64,000 nt of DNA from Eutrigla gurnardus (taxonomy: Eukaryota > Chordata > Actinopteri > Perciformes > Triglidae): positions 7,098,048-7,162,047 of the forward strand of contig OY741267.1 in assembly GCA_963514095.1 (NCBI GenBank), given 5' to 3'. Position numbers and translations under genes: made by a program. This document shows positions 11,194 to 21,997 of this stretch, one piece after another; positions within the stretch are counted from its first letter, which is position 1, and each line of letters starts with the position of its first letter. Under the pieces are notes generated by a model. That model did no database searches and was not told where the DNA came from. It saw only the letters and a program-made list of their open reading frames with translations.

Positions 11194-12135
11194 CTATTTT
11201 CCCTGATTCATTCTGGCCGCCATACATACTATGCAATCCTTCTTTGTGGCATGACCCGCGCTGTTGACTATGGACAGCCACGCGTTATAGTCCACTATCG
11301 CACCGGTTTCCATAAAATACTTCTTATCTTCTTTGGTGTGATCCCAGATCATGGTCTTAATAGGGGTGGCTACGTCAGGGGATTTGGTATTTGTGTTAGA
11401 GGTCTTTTTACTGGCTCCAAACGCTTTGGATGTTTGGATGAGTGGCTGCTTGCTGTCGGGTTCGAGCGGCGGCTGCGGTGCTATGGAGAGGTTGTAATCA
11501 TAATCAGGAGCACCTGCACCTGGGAACCAGGCCCATAACGTCAATGGAGCATGCGCTCCTTCTCCATCCGCAAACTTATTTAGATCAAACGTTAGCTTGA
11601 TTTGCCGGGTTCCCCCTTCTCCCCCGTTTGGTTCGTAGCTCATGGTGACTATTTTCTGCAGTGTTTTGGCGAGGCGGGTGGTAGGTGTGCACCCCACCCC
11701 TTTTGACCATGCGAAACAGGCCCCCCATCCTGGGTTAGAATCCCCTGTTAAATACCACCCGCTGGGGCGGAGGGTGTCGGCGCTACCCTTCCCTCGTGGC
11801 CCTATGATCATGGATAAGGGTATGTAGTAAGTCGTGGTTTGGTTAATGGGTGGACACAAAAAAGTCGTCCACGTCATTCGAATCTCCTCTCTGGCACACC
11901 AATTCTTTCTTTTCACTATTTCCCGTTTTACCCGCAGGGAACGTCTGGTGTGGTTGAGAGGTTGAGTGGAGTTGGACGGATGTGGGCTGCTAGAGTCTGA
12001 CCGTGGTCTGTCATATAACCACAAGGGGAGAACAATTATCAGAGAGACTGTTAAGAGGAAACACGTAGTTCCTCTTAATCCACACAGGCCTGGGTGTCTG
12101 AACGGATGCCATGGACGGGGTCGAGCGACTTCCAT
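11194..12135 (-). pseudogene. env: ERV-A Env, N-terminal SU part
   Basis: Starts at ATG 12135, four bases after the end of the pol frame. It has a basic N-terminus, a hydrophobic signal or anchor stretch at about residues 27-43, a dibasic cleavage-like site (LRVKR) near residue 70, and scattered N-glycosylation sites (Asn-x-Ser/Thr). It ends at a TAG at 11194 where the frame shifts relative to the TM part. Receptor binding is the family role. Confidence 0.82.
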
Positions 12136-12138
12136 ATT

Positions 12139-14334
12139 TTAGCAGATGTTAGACCATATACAAGCAAGACACCACAATGCTAAAACTGCAACTGTCACTG
12201 CTACGAGGAGAAATGCAATTACTGTCTGATTTAGTTCTCTCTGCTCTTTTTGTAGTTTTTTTTTTTGATACAAAACTGCGTTCATTGTTCCTTCTTTTTC
12301 GGCGGTGTCCAAGTAGAACGGTTCTTTGTAGTCTGGAGTCTGCAGAGCTGCTGCTCCTGCCATCTCCTGCTTGAGTTTTATAAAGGCTTCCTCCGCCTCT
12401 ATTGTCCATTTTAACAGGTCTTTCTGATTTCTCATTCCCGCCTCGAGTACCATCTTTCGCAAAGGGCCCGCTTTGTTATTGTAGTCTGGGATGAAATGTT
12501 TACTGTACCCTGTTAGTCCTAAAAAACTTAGCATTGTTTTGACGTCCTGTGGGTGTCGCAGAATCGTGTCCCTATGTTCTCCCGAGAGATTAGTTCCTTC
12601 CCCTGTTATCCATCTCCCCAAAAACTGCACCTGTGGTCTACAACACTGTAACTTTTTCCTGGATGCTTTGTATCCTGTTTTGGCCAAGGCTCTCAAAACT
12701 GCTTCCGTAGCCTGCATGCAATGTTCTGCACTGTCTGCATCTATTAGCAAATCGTCCACGTATTGTAGACAAATGGTGTTGTCTGGAAGTGTAACTTCCT
12801 GCTTCAAATGTTGATTCAATACTTTATTGAATACACCTGGGGAGAGGTTCATGCCTTGAGGGAAACATGTGTACTGATATCTTTGTCCTCCCCATGTGAA
12901 CGCAAAGTATTGTCTTAGGTCTTGCTCGAGAGGAATGGAAAAGAATGCATTTGCCAAATCTACCACGGAGAAATATGTCATTTCTCTAGTGACCTCAGCG
13001 AGTGCTGTGTGTGGATTTGGGACTGGAATAGGGGTTGTTTCTATTCTCTTATTGACCAGTCTGAGGTCATGTGCCATTCTAAAAGTCCCATCTGGCTTTG
13101 GAACTGGTAAAATAGGGGTGTTCCACTTGCTAGTGGAGGGTTCCAATACTCCATTTTGTTCCAACTCTTTTACTGTCCTGTTTATGGTTACTTTAGCTTT
13201 TTCATTAGTGGGGTATTGTGGTACCCACACTGGGGGTCCTGGTTTTATCTTGAACCTTGGTGGTTCCGGAGGTTCACACCGTCCTACGTCGTTTTTTCCT
13301 TGTGCCCACACTGCGCTAGGTATTCGTCCTAACATTTCCTCCGTTTTCTCATGATCTGTACTTTCTCTCCCATGTGTTCGTGTGATTACTTTTTTCTCCA
13401 GCTCTGACAAAGATGTGGTGTGATGTGTGATCCTATATACCTGTCCTTCTTTAGAGTATGTGACTGCTGGAATGGAAGTTTGCTCCCAGTCCTTTAATTG
13501 GGATGTCATTTTTACCATCGGCCCCAAGTCTTTGGCTTGGGTGCCTGCTCCTAAGGCTAGACTTATATGTGGTTCTGCTGTCTTGCCCATTAGGTACCAC
13601 TCCGCTTGTTTCTCGGTTAGCAATACGCGTGCTGCAACTCCTCTCTTTGAGACATATATACAGTCAGAGCTCAGCCTCCAAGGGGAACCCTCTATTTCTC
13701 TAAATTTTTCCTCGTAAATTTCTTCAGTTTGAGTGCGGTCATAGAGGAGAATACAATGCGGGGAATCAGGGACTGGTACATACGGATGTACTGCGTGGAT
13801 CCATGGTTTCCACTGTTGATATAGGTTCAGGACATTTGTGATCCGTGGGTTGGGGTCTTCTTCCAACCGTGCCCAGTAGACATCCGCTGACTGTTTCTGC
13901 TGGTCAGTATTCTCATCTAACACCCATTGTCCATGACTCCTTTGTGATGTTATTGTCTCTGAACAATTCACTTTTGTCCCGTTTGGGAAATACACCTGTA
14001 CTCCTAGAGGCCCACAGAGTATAGATGCTTTGAGCCTGACTAGGACATCTCTTCCTAGTAGCGGGACAGGGCACTGCTGCGAATATACATAGCTTTGATG
14101 AAACCGATAGCCTGCCAGTTTTGTAGGGAGGGGTTCGGTAAACGGGAGTGGTGTCGGCTGTCCTCCAAATCCCACAAGGTCTACGGATCTATTGGAGAGT
14201 TGGTGGCCGAACTGGGGTTGCGTCAGAGTCGAATGAGTTGCTCCAGTGTCTACTAGAAATTCGACCTGGTGTCCGTCCACCTCTCCTTTCAACAGGGGTT
14301 CAGCCTCTCCCCCTGTTCCCGACCCTGGGCACCC
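12139..14334 (-). pseudogene. pol: ERV-A protease-reverse transcriptase, internally deleted pol
   Basis: Begins right after the UAG that ends the gag frame (14337-14335). Retropepsin comes first, with active site VDTGATHS about 28 residues in and Leu-Leu-Gly-Arg-Asp downstream. The RT follows, with a YVDD catalytic motif (about 525 residues in) and the Phe-Leu-Gly motif after it. Shortly after the start of the connection region the frame jumps to about 40 residues with a strongly hydrophobic segment (VIAFLLVAVTVAVLALWCLA) and stops at 12139. RNase H and integrase are missing. A T-rich run at about 12255-12266 lies at the likely deletion joint. Confidence 0.88.
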
Positions 14335-14337
14335 CTA
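14335..14337 (-). promoter_or_regulatory. Gag-pol UAG stop, candidate readthrough site
   Basis: The nucleocapsid frame and the protease frame are the same frame, separated by a single TAG followed by GGG. Gammaretroviruses and epsilonretroviruses make Gag-Pol by suppressing such a stop. The G-rich sequence after it could fold, but I have not tested this. Confidence 0.7.
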
Positions 14338-15615
14338 GTATTGGTTTGGATACCACACACCTTGAGGCATCTGGTTCCCTGGAGCCAGCTGTGCTGAGGG
14401 TGGCACATGTGGCTGCGGTGGTCCTGCTCCTGGCGGTCCCCTTTGGGCCTGGGGGCAATCTCGGACCCAGTGTTCCTTACTCCCACACAGAAAACACCCG
14501 TCTCCCCTGAACCCTGATCCTCCCCTGCCTCTTCCTCCAAATCCGCCTCTGGGGGCAAACCCTCTGCCTCTTCCTCTCTACCGTGACTGCGGGGGACCCC
14601 ATGGTCCTCCTTGGAGAGGGGGTCCTGCATAATATTGGCCTGCGGCTGGGTTCTCTGGAGCTAGCCCTGACTGTAGCTGACTCATCTGGTTCCCTGTTCT
14701 TACTGCCTTTTTCTGAGTGGTCGCCTCTTCTCTCGCTTTTACTAACTGTAGTTTAGTCAGTTGGAGCTTAAGACCTTCTACCTCTGTTTTAGCGGCATCC
14801 TTTTTCTCATCTGCTCTGCGCATGTGATGTTGGAGTGTACGCATCCACTCTATTAGGGGTTCTGTGTCTCCACGAGGATCGTCCTCCATTTTTGCTTGCA
14901 CTTCCTTATCTATTCCTTTCATAACTGCTGCTTTAAACATGGCTCCCTGTAAGGGATCCGTTCCAGGATTAATTCCTGATCTCTCCTCCCAGTCTCTTCT
15001 ACACCTCTCCACATAATCTGCTGGTCCCTCCCCTTCTTTTCTAACAAATGCCACAGTGTGTTGACTGGTCTGTTGTGGGAACCTTTGTCTTATTGCGGGG
15101 CCAAACGTGGCTCTGTGCAGGGTGAACGGAGCCTCATCTGATACCTTCGTGGTGCCGGCATCTACGTCCAGCTGATTGGCTGTCCCCAAACCGTGTTTCT
15201 GACCAATAAGACCTCTAATGTCCCCCATGGTGATCTCTGTCCCCAAGGTTAGGCTGGCTAATTTTTGTAGCCACCTACCAGCTCCTTCACTCAGCGGTGG
15301 TAGTTGTGCGTTCATTTGTTCCTTGTCTGCAAGGCTAAATGGTTTGTATACTGGTGGGCCTCTTCCTGGTCCCCGTATCAAGGGACATTGTAGACTTGGG
15401 TCTGCTTGACTCCTAGTCCTAGCAGCTATTGAATCGTGGCTTGTGCCTTCCCCCGCATCCTCTCGTTCTGATTGGTCTGGGGGGCTCTCTTTCGGTGGGC
15501 TATGGGAACGGCAGGATGCTCTGTCAGACTCCTCCGATTCTGAGCTTTCTATGTTTAATTTCAGGTGGAACTTTTTGGATTTAAACTTTCCTTTTTTCTT
15601 TTTACTGCAGTGTCA
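14338..15615 (-). pseudogene. gag: ERV-A Gag, capsid and nucleocapsid part
   Basis: The capsid-like part is open from just after an in-frame TGA (15615-15613) to an in-frame TAG (14580-14578). It includes a helix-rich region (about 15360-14900) and a Lys/Glu-rich coiled segment. Beyond the TAG the same frame gives an Arg-Gly-rich stretch and one zinc knuckle, Cys-x2-Cys-x4-His-x4-Cys (14496-14455), then a Pro-rich tail ending at the gag-pol UAG. The role is particle assembly and RNA packaging. The two internal stops mark it as broken. Confidence 0.82.
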
Positions 15616-15662
15616 TGTCTTTACTTCGTTGTCTTGATCGGTTGAGTCTGGGTCTGAGTGAT

Positions 15663-16574
15663 TTAGTACGAATGCCGGTCCGGCCTGTTGTGTGCGTGCC
15701 TGCTGGATGCTTTTTCTCCAAATGGCAATCCTGCTCTCTCCTCTCTCCCTTCAATCTCCTGTGTCCCTGCATTCTTCACCTTCTTTCCCTTTCCTCTCTC
15801 CCTCTTTCGTTCTGCCTCTGCTATTTCTGCCAACATCTCCTCTGTTTCTCGCTCTCTCTCCTTAAACTGTCTTTGTTGTGCCTCCCCATACTCTTTTCTC
15901 ATCCTCTCTACTTCTGCCTCTCTTTCCTCGTTCCTCTCATCTGCACTTCCGCTTTCCCTTATGCCCCACACTGCCTCTCTCAGGCCCTGATCGTTGTATC
16001 CTGTGATCTTCACTGGTGCTCTCCCTGTGACCTCAATCATCGGTAGTTGTTTGTTTGGTACATATCGGATCGGTGGAGCTGGTGGAGGCAGCTCTGGGTA
16101 CCGTTGGCGTACTGCAGGGGAAGAGGGGCCGGTGTACGGTGGGGGAAAGGCTGTCTGTTTCACTTCCCTCTTCTCTTTTTTCTGTCTCTGCACTATTTCT
16201 GCTGCCATGCCTGCAGCATGTAAGTCTGCCCTAAACTCCTCTAACCGTTCCCCCTCCCTTCTCTGCTCCCTCCTCTGATGCCGTAACTTGCTTAGATCCC
16301 TGCTCTGAAATTCCCTGGCTGGTTTCTGCGCTTTGACCTCCTCTTCCTGAATCCTTATTACCATGTTTTCTGGCTCCCCCTCACCCCATCCTTTGCATGA
16401 GGTTAGGTGAGCTTTTACATCCTCTAGTCTCTCCTCATAGTTCTCCTTTTTCTTTTTATGACCTGGTTGTCCAGACAGAGTCTGTTCAACTGCTCTCTTC
16501 CAATATTCTTCCCAACCAAACCCTAAATCCGCCATGGTTACTCGCTGTAATGTACTATTCACAGTTTTCCTCAT
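15663..16574 (-). pseudogene. gag: ERV-A Gag, matrix and linker part
   Basis: ATG 16574 (or an in-frame ATG at 16535) opens a frame of about 300 residues, highly charged, with a late-domain motif (FPPPYTG) that recruits NEDD4-type ubiquitin ligases for budding in related viruses. A long Glu/Arg-rich helical region follows. It stops at 15663; the neighbouring frame carries on toward the capsid, so one base has been gained or lost here. Confidence 0.82.
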
Positions 16575-17552
16575 TACAGTTGTTTATTTACACACGCTTA
16601 TAGCCCGATCAGTGGATCACGTCCCTAGTGGCTATCTCTTCACACAACCTTCTACTCTACCTTGATAGAGCGGTGTGAAAACATAAGCCACTAGTTTTAC
16701 TGATCAAACACCAAGCGTCACAGCCCTGTTATTTATGTACCCCCAGGTAAGAGAAGACCAGTGGTGAGTTTAACTCAAGGCTTTTCTGTGATGTCTGCAA
16801 CAAGCTTCTACTGGCAGTGGTTCACTGTCAGCGGCTACAGACTGGGTGTATCCACCATCACAGAAACCTCCTCACACTTTTTTCTGTCTGTGTTCTCTGT
16901 TACCTTCGAAACCACCCACACAACAGTCCCATATATTACAATATTATACAGTGATCACAATACAACATTACACACAATATTACATTACTCTCTAGTACTC
17001 TCTTTTATTCTCTTCTGTATTGGTTCCCTGAACCCGGTTCCCAGAACCGTCAGCTCCCAGAGCTGATAGGTGGCTTTCTAGGCTCACCTAGAGGCTATCC
17101 CCCTGTGGCGCTTTTGCTTATGCCCAATGTATATTCGAGGGTCTTTCTAGCCTCCGGCCTTTCTGCGTTCCCGGAACGTCTTAATGAGCACCGTTTATGC
17201 GCCGAGGACCTTTCTGGATTTATGATCCAAAAACTCCTCCCCTGGCTCCCTGAGCCTTTAACTAGAGAGTTTTACCGATCCCGGATCGGCGGTCGACCTT
17301 TCCTAAAAAATCTGATGTCCCTCTGCTTAATCAAATTTAACTAGCCTCTGAACACATGCTGACTTTCTCCACCAAATTTAGAATCTATGGCCGAATCACA
17401 GTCTTTACTTTTTACAAAGAATAGGTGACTGCTTACCTTTTAGATAGTGGGTACCCGGTGGAGACTGTCAGACGTGTCGGGAGGCGCCCAGGTGACTCCG
17501 CGTGGTCACCGGTCCAACCTCCGCTGCTCCTTCAATCTGTCCTCCTTTGTCA
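16575..17552 (-). other. ERV-A 5' leader
   Basis: About 980 bases between the primer site and gag with no convincing frame. The packaging signal and major splice donor should lie here, but I cannot point to them. Confidence 0.6.
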
Positions 17553-17572
17553 GAATCACGTCGGGGTCACCA
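17553..17572 (-). promoter_or_regulatory. ERV-A primer-binding site, tRNA-Trp type
   Basis: Eight bases inside the 5' LTR the minus strand reads TGGTGACCCCGACGTGATTC. From memory this is complementary to the 3' end of vertebrate tRNA-Trp except for the last base. Confidence 0.82.
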
Positions 17573-17580
17573 AGTTTCTC

Positions 17581-18547
17581 TGTAGGAATTTTTGTTCACA
17601 AGTTAGTCGATCAGAAGGACCTCACAGAGTATATATTGCGTTGTTCAGATTCTGCAGGAGGATCATGGAGACAGCGGAGTTGTTGGTTCTTTAGTGCGCC
17701 ATTACTGCAGGCATTTATTTGCAGATGGACATCAGATGATACAGACGTCTGGAGAAATTCGCTGATCTAGCTAAGAGCTGCTGTGTGCAACACAGTGCTC
17801 AGTTACCAGAGGCGTGAAGTTCTGGTGTCTAAGCTTTCTGCTCCAGTATTTATATTGTTACAAAACAGGCAGGGCTATGTGTCCTGCTTATGCATGCATA
17901 TGTGTATTTTTTAATTGATGCCCCCTCCTCCGAGAGGTTCTTCTTCTTGTCGTTGAGATGGTGGACTCCGGGAAGTCCCGAGATTCGGGGCCTCCTGTTC
18001 CTCGCTGACCTCGTGCTCTTCACTTGCTAGCCTCTTCTTCCGGTCCTGCGAAAACAACACTTATGCACGTCTACCATACATTGTGTCTTTGTCTCCTCTC
18101 CGTCTGGCTCTGACTGGTATCACTTAAACCTATAATTACTGAATGTATGTCTATGTGTAAGCTGCTGCAGTTTTTTATTCCTCTAATGCGGTTAAATGTG
18201 TTCATGAAGAGGGTATAAGTTCATGAACTTCCTCCATCCTGCTGCACTCAAACTCTACACTGAGTGTCTCGTGGCATCCCTTCACTGATGGTGACTTTCT
18301 ATTACTCCGTCGCCATCTGAGAATGATAGGATAGATTAATATCACACATATTACATGATTATACTGAAACATACATGATTATGAAAAACATACGTGATTA
18401 TGAAAAACATACGTGATTATGAAAAACATACGTGATTATGAAAAACATACATGATTATGAAGAACATACATGATTATGAGATATGCCACTTATGAAACGT
18501 ACAATTTCCAGAGGTCATCATTCCTTTTAAACATTTTTATGTCTACA
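17581..18547 (-). repeat. ERV-A 5' LTR
   Basis: Near-identical to the copy at 8926-9922. Differences seen include a few substitutions near 17676-17730 and fewer 19-bp repeat units (about 18356-18480). It is followed on the + strand by the second CAGC target copy. Confidence 0.92.
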
Positions 18548-18551
18548 CAGC

Positions 18552-19811
18552 CAATCACTGGATACATCTAAAAGGACACAATGAAGACCATCCAACAAAG
18601 AGAGTTTTGGAGATGTGTTGGGAAAAGGGGAAAGAACAAAAATCAAGCTTTGGGTGGGTCAGTGAGGGAATAGCAGAACAACTAAAAATACAGCAAATAG
18701 AAGTCAGCCCAACAGTTCTGTGGACGCAAATACCAGAATGGATGCTACAAGAGACAAGCGTTGACCAAGAAATATGGAACATCAAGAGAAGAAATAAAAC
18801 AGCGGACCTAGTACAGGAATTTTATAACTACACAGAGGGAAAGTATGGGGAATATGTGCACATATATACCGATGGATCAAAAGAGCCGGAAACAGGAGCA
18901 ACAGGTGCAGCAGTGGTGGTTCCCAGTCATCATACCAAAATATCAAAAAGAACATCAGACCACCTAAGCATATATGCAGTGGAGCTATGCGCAATAGTAA
19001 TGGCAATAGACTGGGTGGAGGACAGAGTGGACAAGAAGACATATGCAGTGATTCAGTTTCATCACTCTTAAGCATAAAAAACAGGTCAGCAAAAACACAT
19101 CAGGAATTATTATATGAAATACTGTTAAAAACATCCAGATTAACACAACAGGGGAGGGAAATAACGTTCATGTGGCTGCCAGCTCACTTGGGGATACAAG
19201 GAAATGAAAAAGCAGACAAATCTGCTAAGGAGGCAGTAAAGAAAGAGGAGGTGGAAGTGAAAGTAAAATTATCAAAAGCAGAGGGGAAAAGTTTAATATG
19301 GAAGGAAATAATTAATCAATGGAACCAGTATTGGAAGAGCCAGGAAACAGGGAGACATTTATATAAATTACAGGGAGTAGTAGGAGAGATGGGGGGTTAT
19401 GGAGACAATAGAACAGAACAGGTAACAATGAGCAGATTAAGAATAGGGCATACCAAACTGAACAGCACACTTAATATCATAGGGAAGCATGCAAATGGTC
19501 TGTGTAATTGTGGGGAGAGGGAAACAGTGGAACACGTGGTGATGGCATGTCCTGGATATGAAAGGGAGAGGGAGAGGATGAATAGAGGGTTGCAGAAGGT
19601 AGGAGTGAGGGAAATTAATTTTAACAGTATAATAGAATGTGGAAAATCGAGGGAAGGGAGGAGAATCATAATAAGATACCTAGTAACAACTGGGTTAATT
19701 AAAAGGATGTAGAAGAGGAGGAACGGGAGGAGTAAAGTCCAGCAGATGGCGGTAAATGCAACACTAAGGATGCCAACTGCCATTAAACTCCAAAGAAGAA
19801 GAAGAAGAAGA
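18552..19811 (+). mobile_element. I-type LINE, right part with (GAA)n tail
   Basis: Continuation of the LINE after the provirus. It ends in a GAA-repeat tail (about 19793-19811), followed by the second copy of the 13-bp target duplication at 19812-19824. Confidence 0.88.
18553..19712 (+). pseudogene. LINE RNase H and Cys-rich C-terminus, frameshifted
   Basis: The first part carries the RNase H start (IYTDGSKE near 18866), the second acidic residue (VELCAIVMAID) and then loses frame near 19045-19060. The next frame resumes with the third block (SDSVSSLLSIKN) and the last (LPAHLGIQGNEKAD), and ends in a Cys-His cluster (Cys-Asn-Cys ... His ... Cys) typical of I/Jockey-group C-termini. One small indel separates the two frames. 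Confidence 0.82.
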
Positions 19812-19824
19812 AGACGTCAGCTGG

Positions 19825-20301
19825 CAGCAGGCATTCCTCCTCCTCCTCCTCCTCCTCTTCTTCCTCTTCATCCTCCTCCCCTCCTCCTCCTCCTCCTCCT
19901 CCTCCCAACCAGCCACACTTCAGTTCAGCTCTATAGTCCTTTTGAGTAGTTTAGTTTCTTTTGAGCAGTAAGGGTGGACTGCCTGTTTTGTTAAGTGTTT
20001 TCTCCTGTTTATTTAGTTAGGGAGGTAAGTCTTGTGTCATTTGGGTTTTCTTAAGTTTGGTTAGGTAAGGTTTATTATTTCCTAGACAGGAACCTTTGGT
20101 TTGTTATTTTAGCCTTAGCCCACACTGAAGCCTATAGCTCAGCATATAGATATCATTATCTATTTTTGTCACTTCAACTATTTTTTTAAATAAATCATTT
20201 TTCTAAGTATTTAACTAAATCATTGTTTGTGGTCACTTGGGACTTGGAGAAGATGGGGCCTTTTCATGTTGTGTCCTAGTTCCCTAGACTGGGGTATAAC
20301 A
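19825..20301 (+). mobile_element. Solo LTR D, right part
   Basis: Begins with a CCT-rich tract (19835-19905), has AATAAA at 20189-20194 and ends GGTATAACA, followed by the CTTC target copy. With 7076-7277 it makes an LTR of about 680 bases. Confidence 0.85.
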
Positions 20302-20305
20302 CTTC

Positions 20306-20415
20306 CATCAGCCTGAATGCAAACAGACTCCAGCAGGAGGAGGAGCTAAGGCTTCATGTAGAAACTGAAGAGCTGCTGTGTTCTCTCTATTGTTCCTTCA
20401 GAACTAGTGAAGATA
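20306..20415 (+). promoter_or_regulatory. V1 5' flank
   Basis: About 110 bases nearly identical to the V4 flank (38405-38513). In V1 the sequence further upstream has been pushed 13 kb away by the nested insertions. No clear TATA box is visible. Confidence 0.5.
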
Positions 20416-21959
20416 ATGCAGCTCTTTTTAGTTTGGATGATGATGTTCACTTTTCATACTGGTAAGTCAACTTTAACAAGAGAAGTTGAGTGTTGTCATG
20501 AACCTTTTAATACCATTAAACTCAGTTAAAGAAATACAAATGTGATGATGAATGATATCTTTGTTCTTTTCAGGATCCTCTGAGGATTTAGTGAAACCGT
20601 TGAAAGATGTAATGCTGGCTTTGGAGCAGGGGCGTCACTAGGTTTTAAGGACAGGGGGGGCTTAGCCCCCAGGAGATGCACAGAATGTGAGCGGACGTTT
20701 AATTTCACAAACAGCTATCAAAAACAGAGAAATTGCACGTTTTGGACAGATTTAACAGAGATACTTTACTGTGTAAATGTTTTAGGCCACCATTACATTT
20801 TTAACACAGTACAACAACAAACACAGGACGTACTGTATGTTTACAGCATTAACAACAACAACAACAAAAAAGAAAAAAAATCCACAGTTACAGTGCCGTA
20901 TTTAACCAATGCTTCTTATTAAGAGTCCACATGTATTAGCCAAAACTGTATAAACTCTATAAACAACCAGGACCTTCACATTGCATTTCGGACTAACTAG
21001 CTAGCTACTGTAGCAGAGTTCTTTTTGAGCTGAAATTTAACTTTTGACCGCAAAACAACAAAGGTAAAGACGTGCACAGAGATATACAGCACGCATCTCA
21101 TGCTTCCTTCTGTACAGGGGGCTCTCAGCTACAGAGTGTGCAAGCCAGGTTTTTATTTGTCAAACAGGGAGCATTTGGCAATTACGTGGGACTTTCTGCT
21201 GTTAGCTGGGGGCTGCAGCTAACTTATTGTTACTATCAGCAGTGATGAATACTTACTCTCTTGAAGAAATGTCGTATATCCATTCTTGTTCACGTTCTTC
21301 TCCTAATGCTGATCTAGTCGGTTCTGTGTGCTCCGCTCCCGGTACACACACAGCAGGTACCCAGGTACCGAGTGCAACCTAGGTTGCAGGGAAAACGTGG
21401 ACTGGATTTCAGTGATGTGGGCGTGTTCTAGATGAACAAGTGGAATGGACTGGATAACGACGCACTGACTCTGACTCTCTACCGCTTCCACTATGAAGTG
21501 AAGGAACTAAGATTTATGATCACATTTAAGTTAATAATAACTGGTGTATTTATTTAAACTCATATTCTGGCCACATTATATTGAATTTGTCTGCACTTAA
21601 AAAAAAAGAAAAAAAAAAAGGCTTTTTTTTTTTTTTTTTTTTAATAAATGAACATAAAATTATTTAGGGGGGCTTAAGAATATTTTAGGGGGCCTGAAGC
21701 CCCCCTAAAATAGGCCTAATGACGCCACTGCTTTGGAGGGAGACGATGTGACTCTCTCCTGCAACTATACAGGCTCTGTAGATAACCTCTACTGGTATCA
21801 ACAGAAGTCTAGTTCATCTCCACAGCTTCTCATCAGGGATTATTCAGAGGAAGTTCCAAGGTTGTCTTTAACACATAACAAACCATCTAAAGAGTTTCAT
21901 CTGGGCATCTCGTCTGCTGCAGTGACAGACTCTGCTGTGTACTACTGTGCTGTGAAGCC
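20416..21959 (+). pseudogene. V1: T-cell receptor alpha/delta V segment split by a hAT element
   Basis: The leader exon 20416-20461 (MQLFLVWMMMFTFHT) has a GTAAGT donor. The acceptor is TTTTCAG, and exon 2 starts at 20574. The V exon is cut at 20627 by hAT family 1 and resumes at 21739 (first copy of the 8-bp duplication 20619-20626, second 21731-21738). The rest is clean: first Cys in LSCNYTG, Trp in LYWYQQK, second Cys in DSAVYYCAV, then directly the recombination signal. Compared with intact V4 only a few residues differ. The product would be the variable domain that contacts antigen on T cells, but this copy cannot be expressed while the element is present. No second lesion is seen. A non-rearranging NITR is ruled out by the recombination signal. 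Confidence 0.93.
20627..21730. mobile_element. Non-autonomous hAT element, family 1, copy 1
   Basis: The terminal inverted repeats are CAGGGGCGTCACTAGG and CAGTGGCGTCATTAGG, with a perfect 8-bp target duplication CTTTGGAG. It is 1104 bp long with no transposase. A conserved ORF-like stretch of 62 codons (21303-21491, minus) is shared with the second copy at 31767-32763 but has no known domain. Confidence 0.95.
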
Positions 21960-21997
21960 CACAGTGACAGGAAACACCAAAACTCTGTACAAAAACC
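21960..21997 (+). promoter_or_regulatory. V1 recombination signal sequence (23-type)
   Basis: Heptamer CACAGTG (21960-21966), 22-base spacer, nonamer ACAAAAACC (21989-21997). This is the substrate of RAG1/RAG2 for joining to a 12-spacer signal. Confidence 0.95.

Larger units (their letters stand above)
8926..18547 (-). mobile_element. Endogenous retrovirus ERV-A, nearly full structure, defective
   Basis: A 9.6-kb provirus on the minus strand inserted in the RT gene of the LINE. It has two LTRs, a 4-bp target duplication CAGC (8922-8925 and 18548-18551), a primer-binding site complementary to tRNA-Trp, gag, pro-pol, env and a purine tract. The LTRs differ by few substitutions plus repeat copy number, so the insertion is young. 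Gag has at least three breaks, pol lacks RNase H and integrase, and env has one frame shift. It could not move without help. The UAG between gag and pol and the Env layout suggest a gamma/epsilon-type fish retrovirus. Confidence 0.93.

Noticed and set aside
9918..12135. ERV-A env as a domesticated fusion gene
   Set aside because: A frame shift divides it, and the young provirus context gives no sign of host conservation.
12177..16603. Many + strand ORFs of 60-150 codons
   Set aside because: They are antisense shadows of the ERV-A gag and pol frames, low in complexity and without domains.
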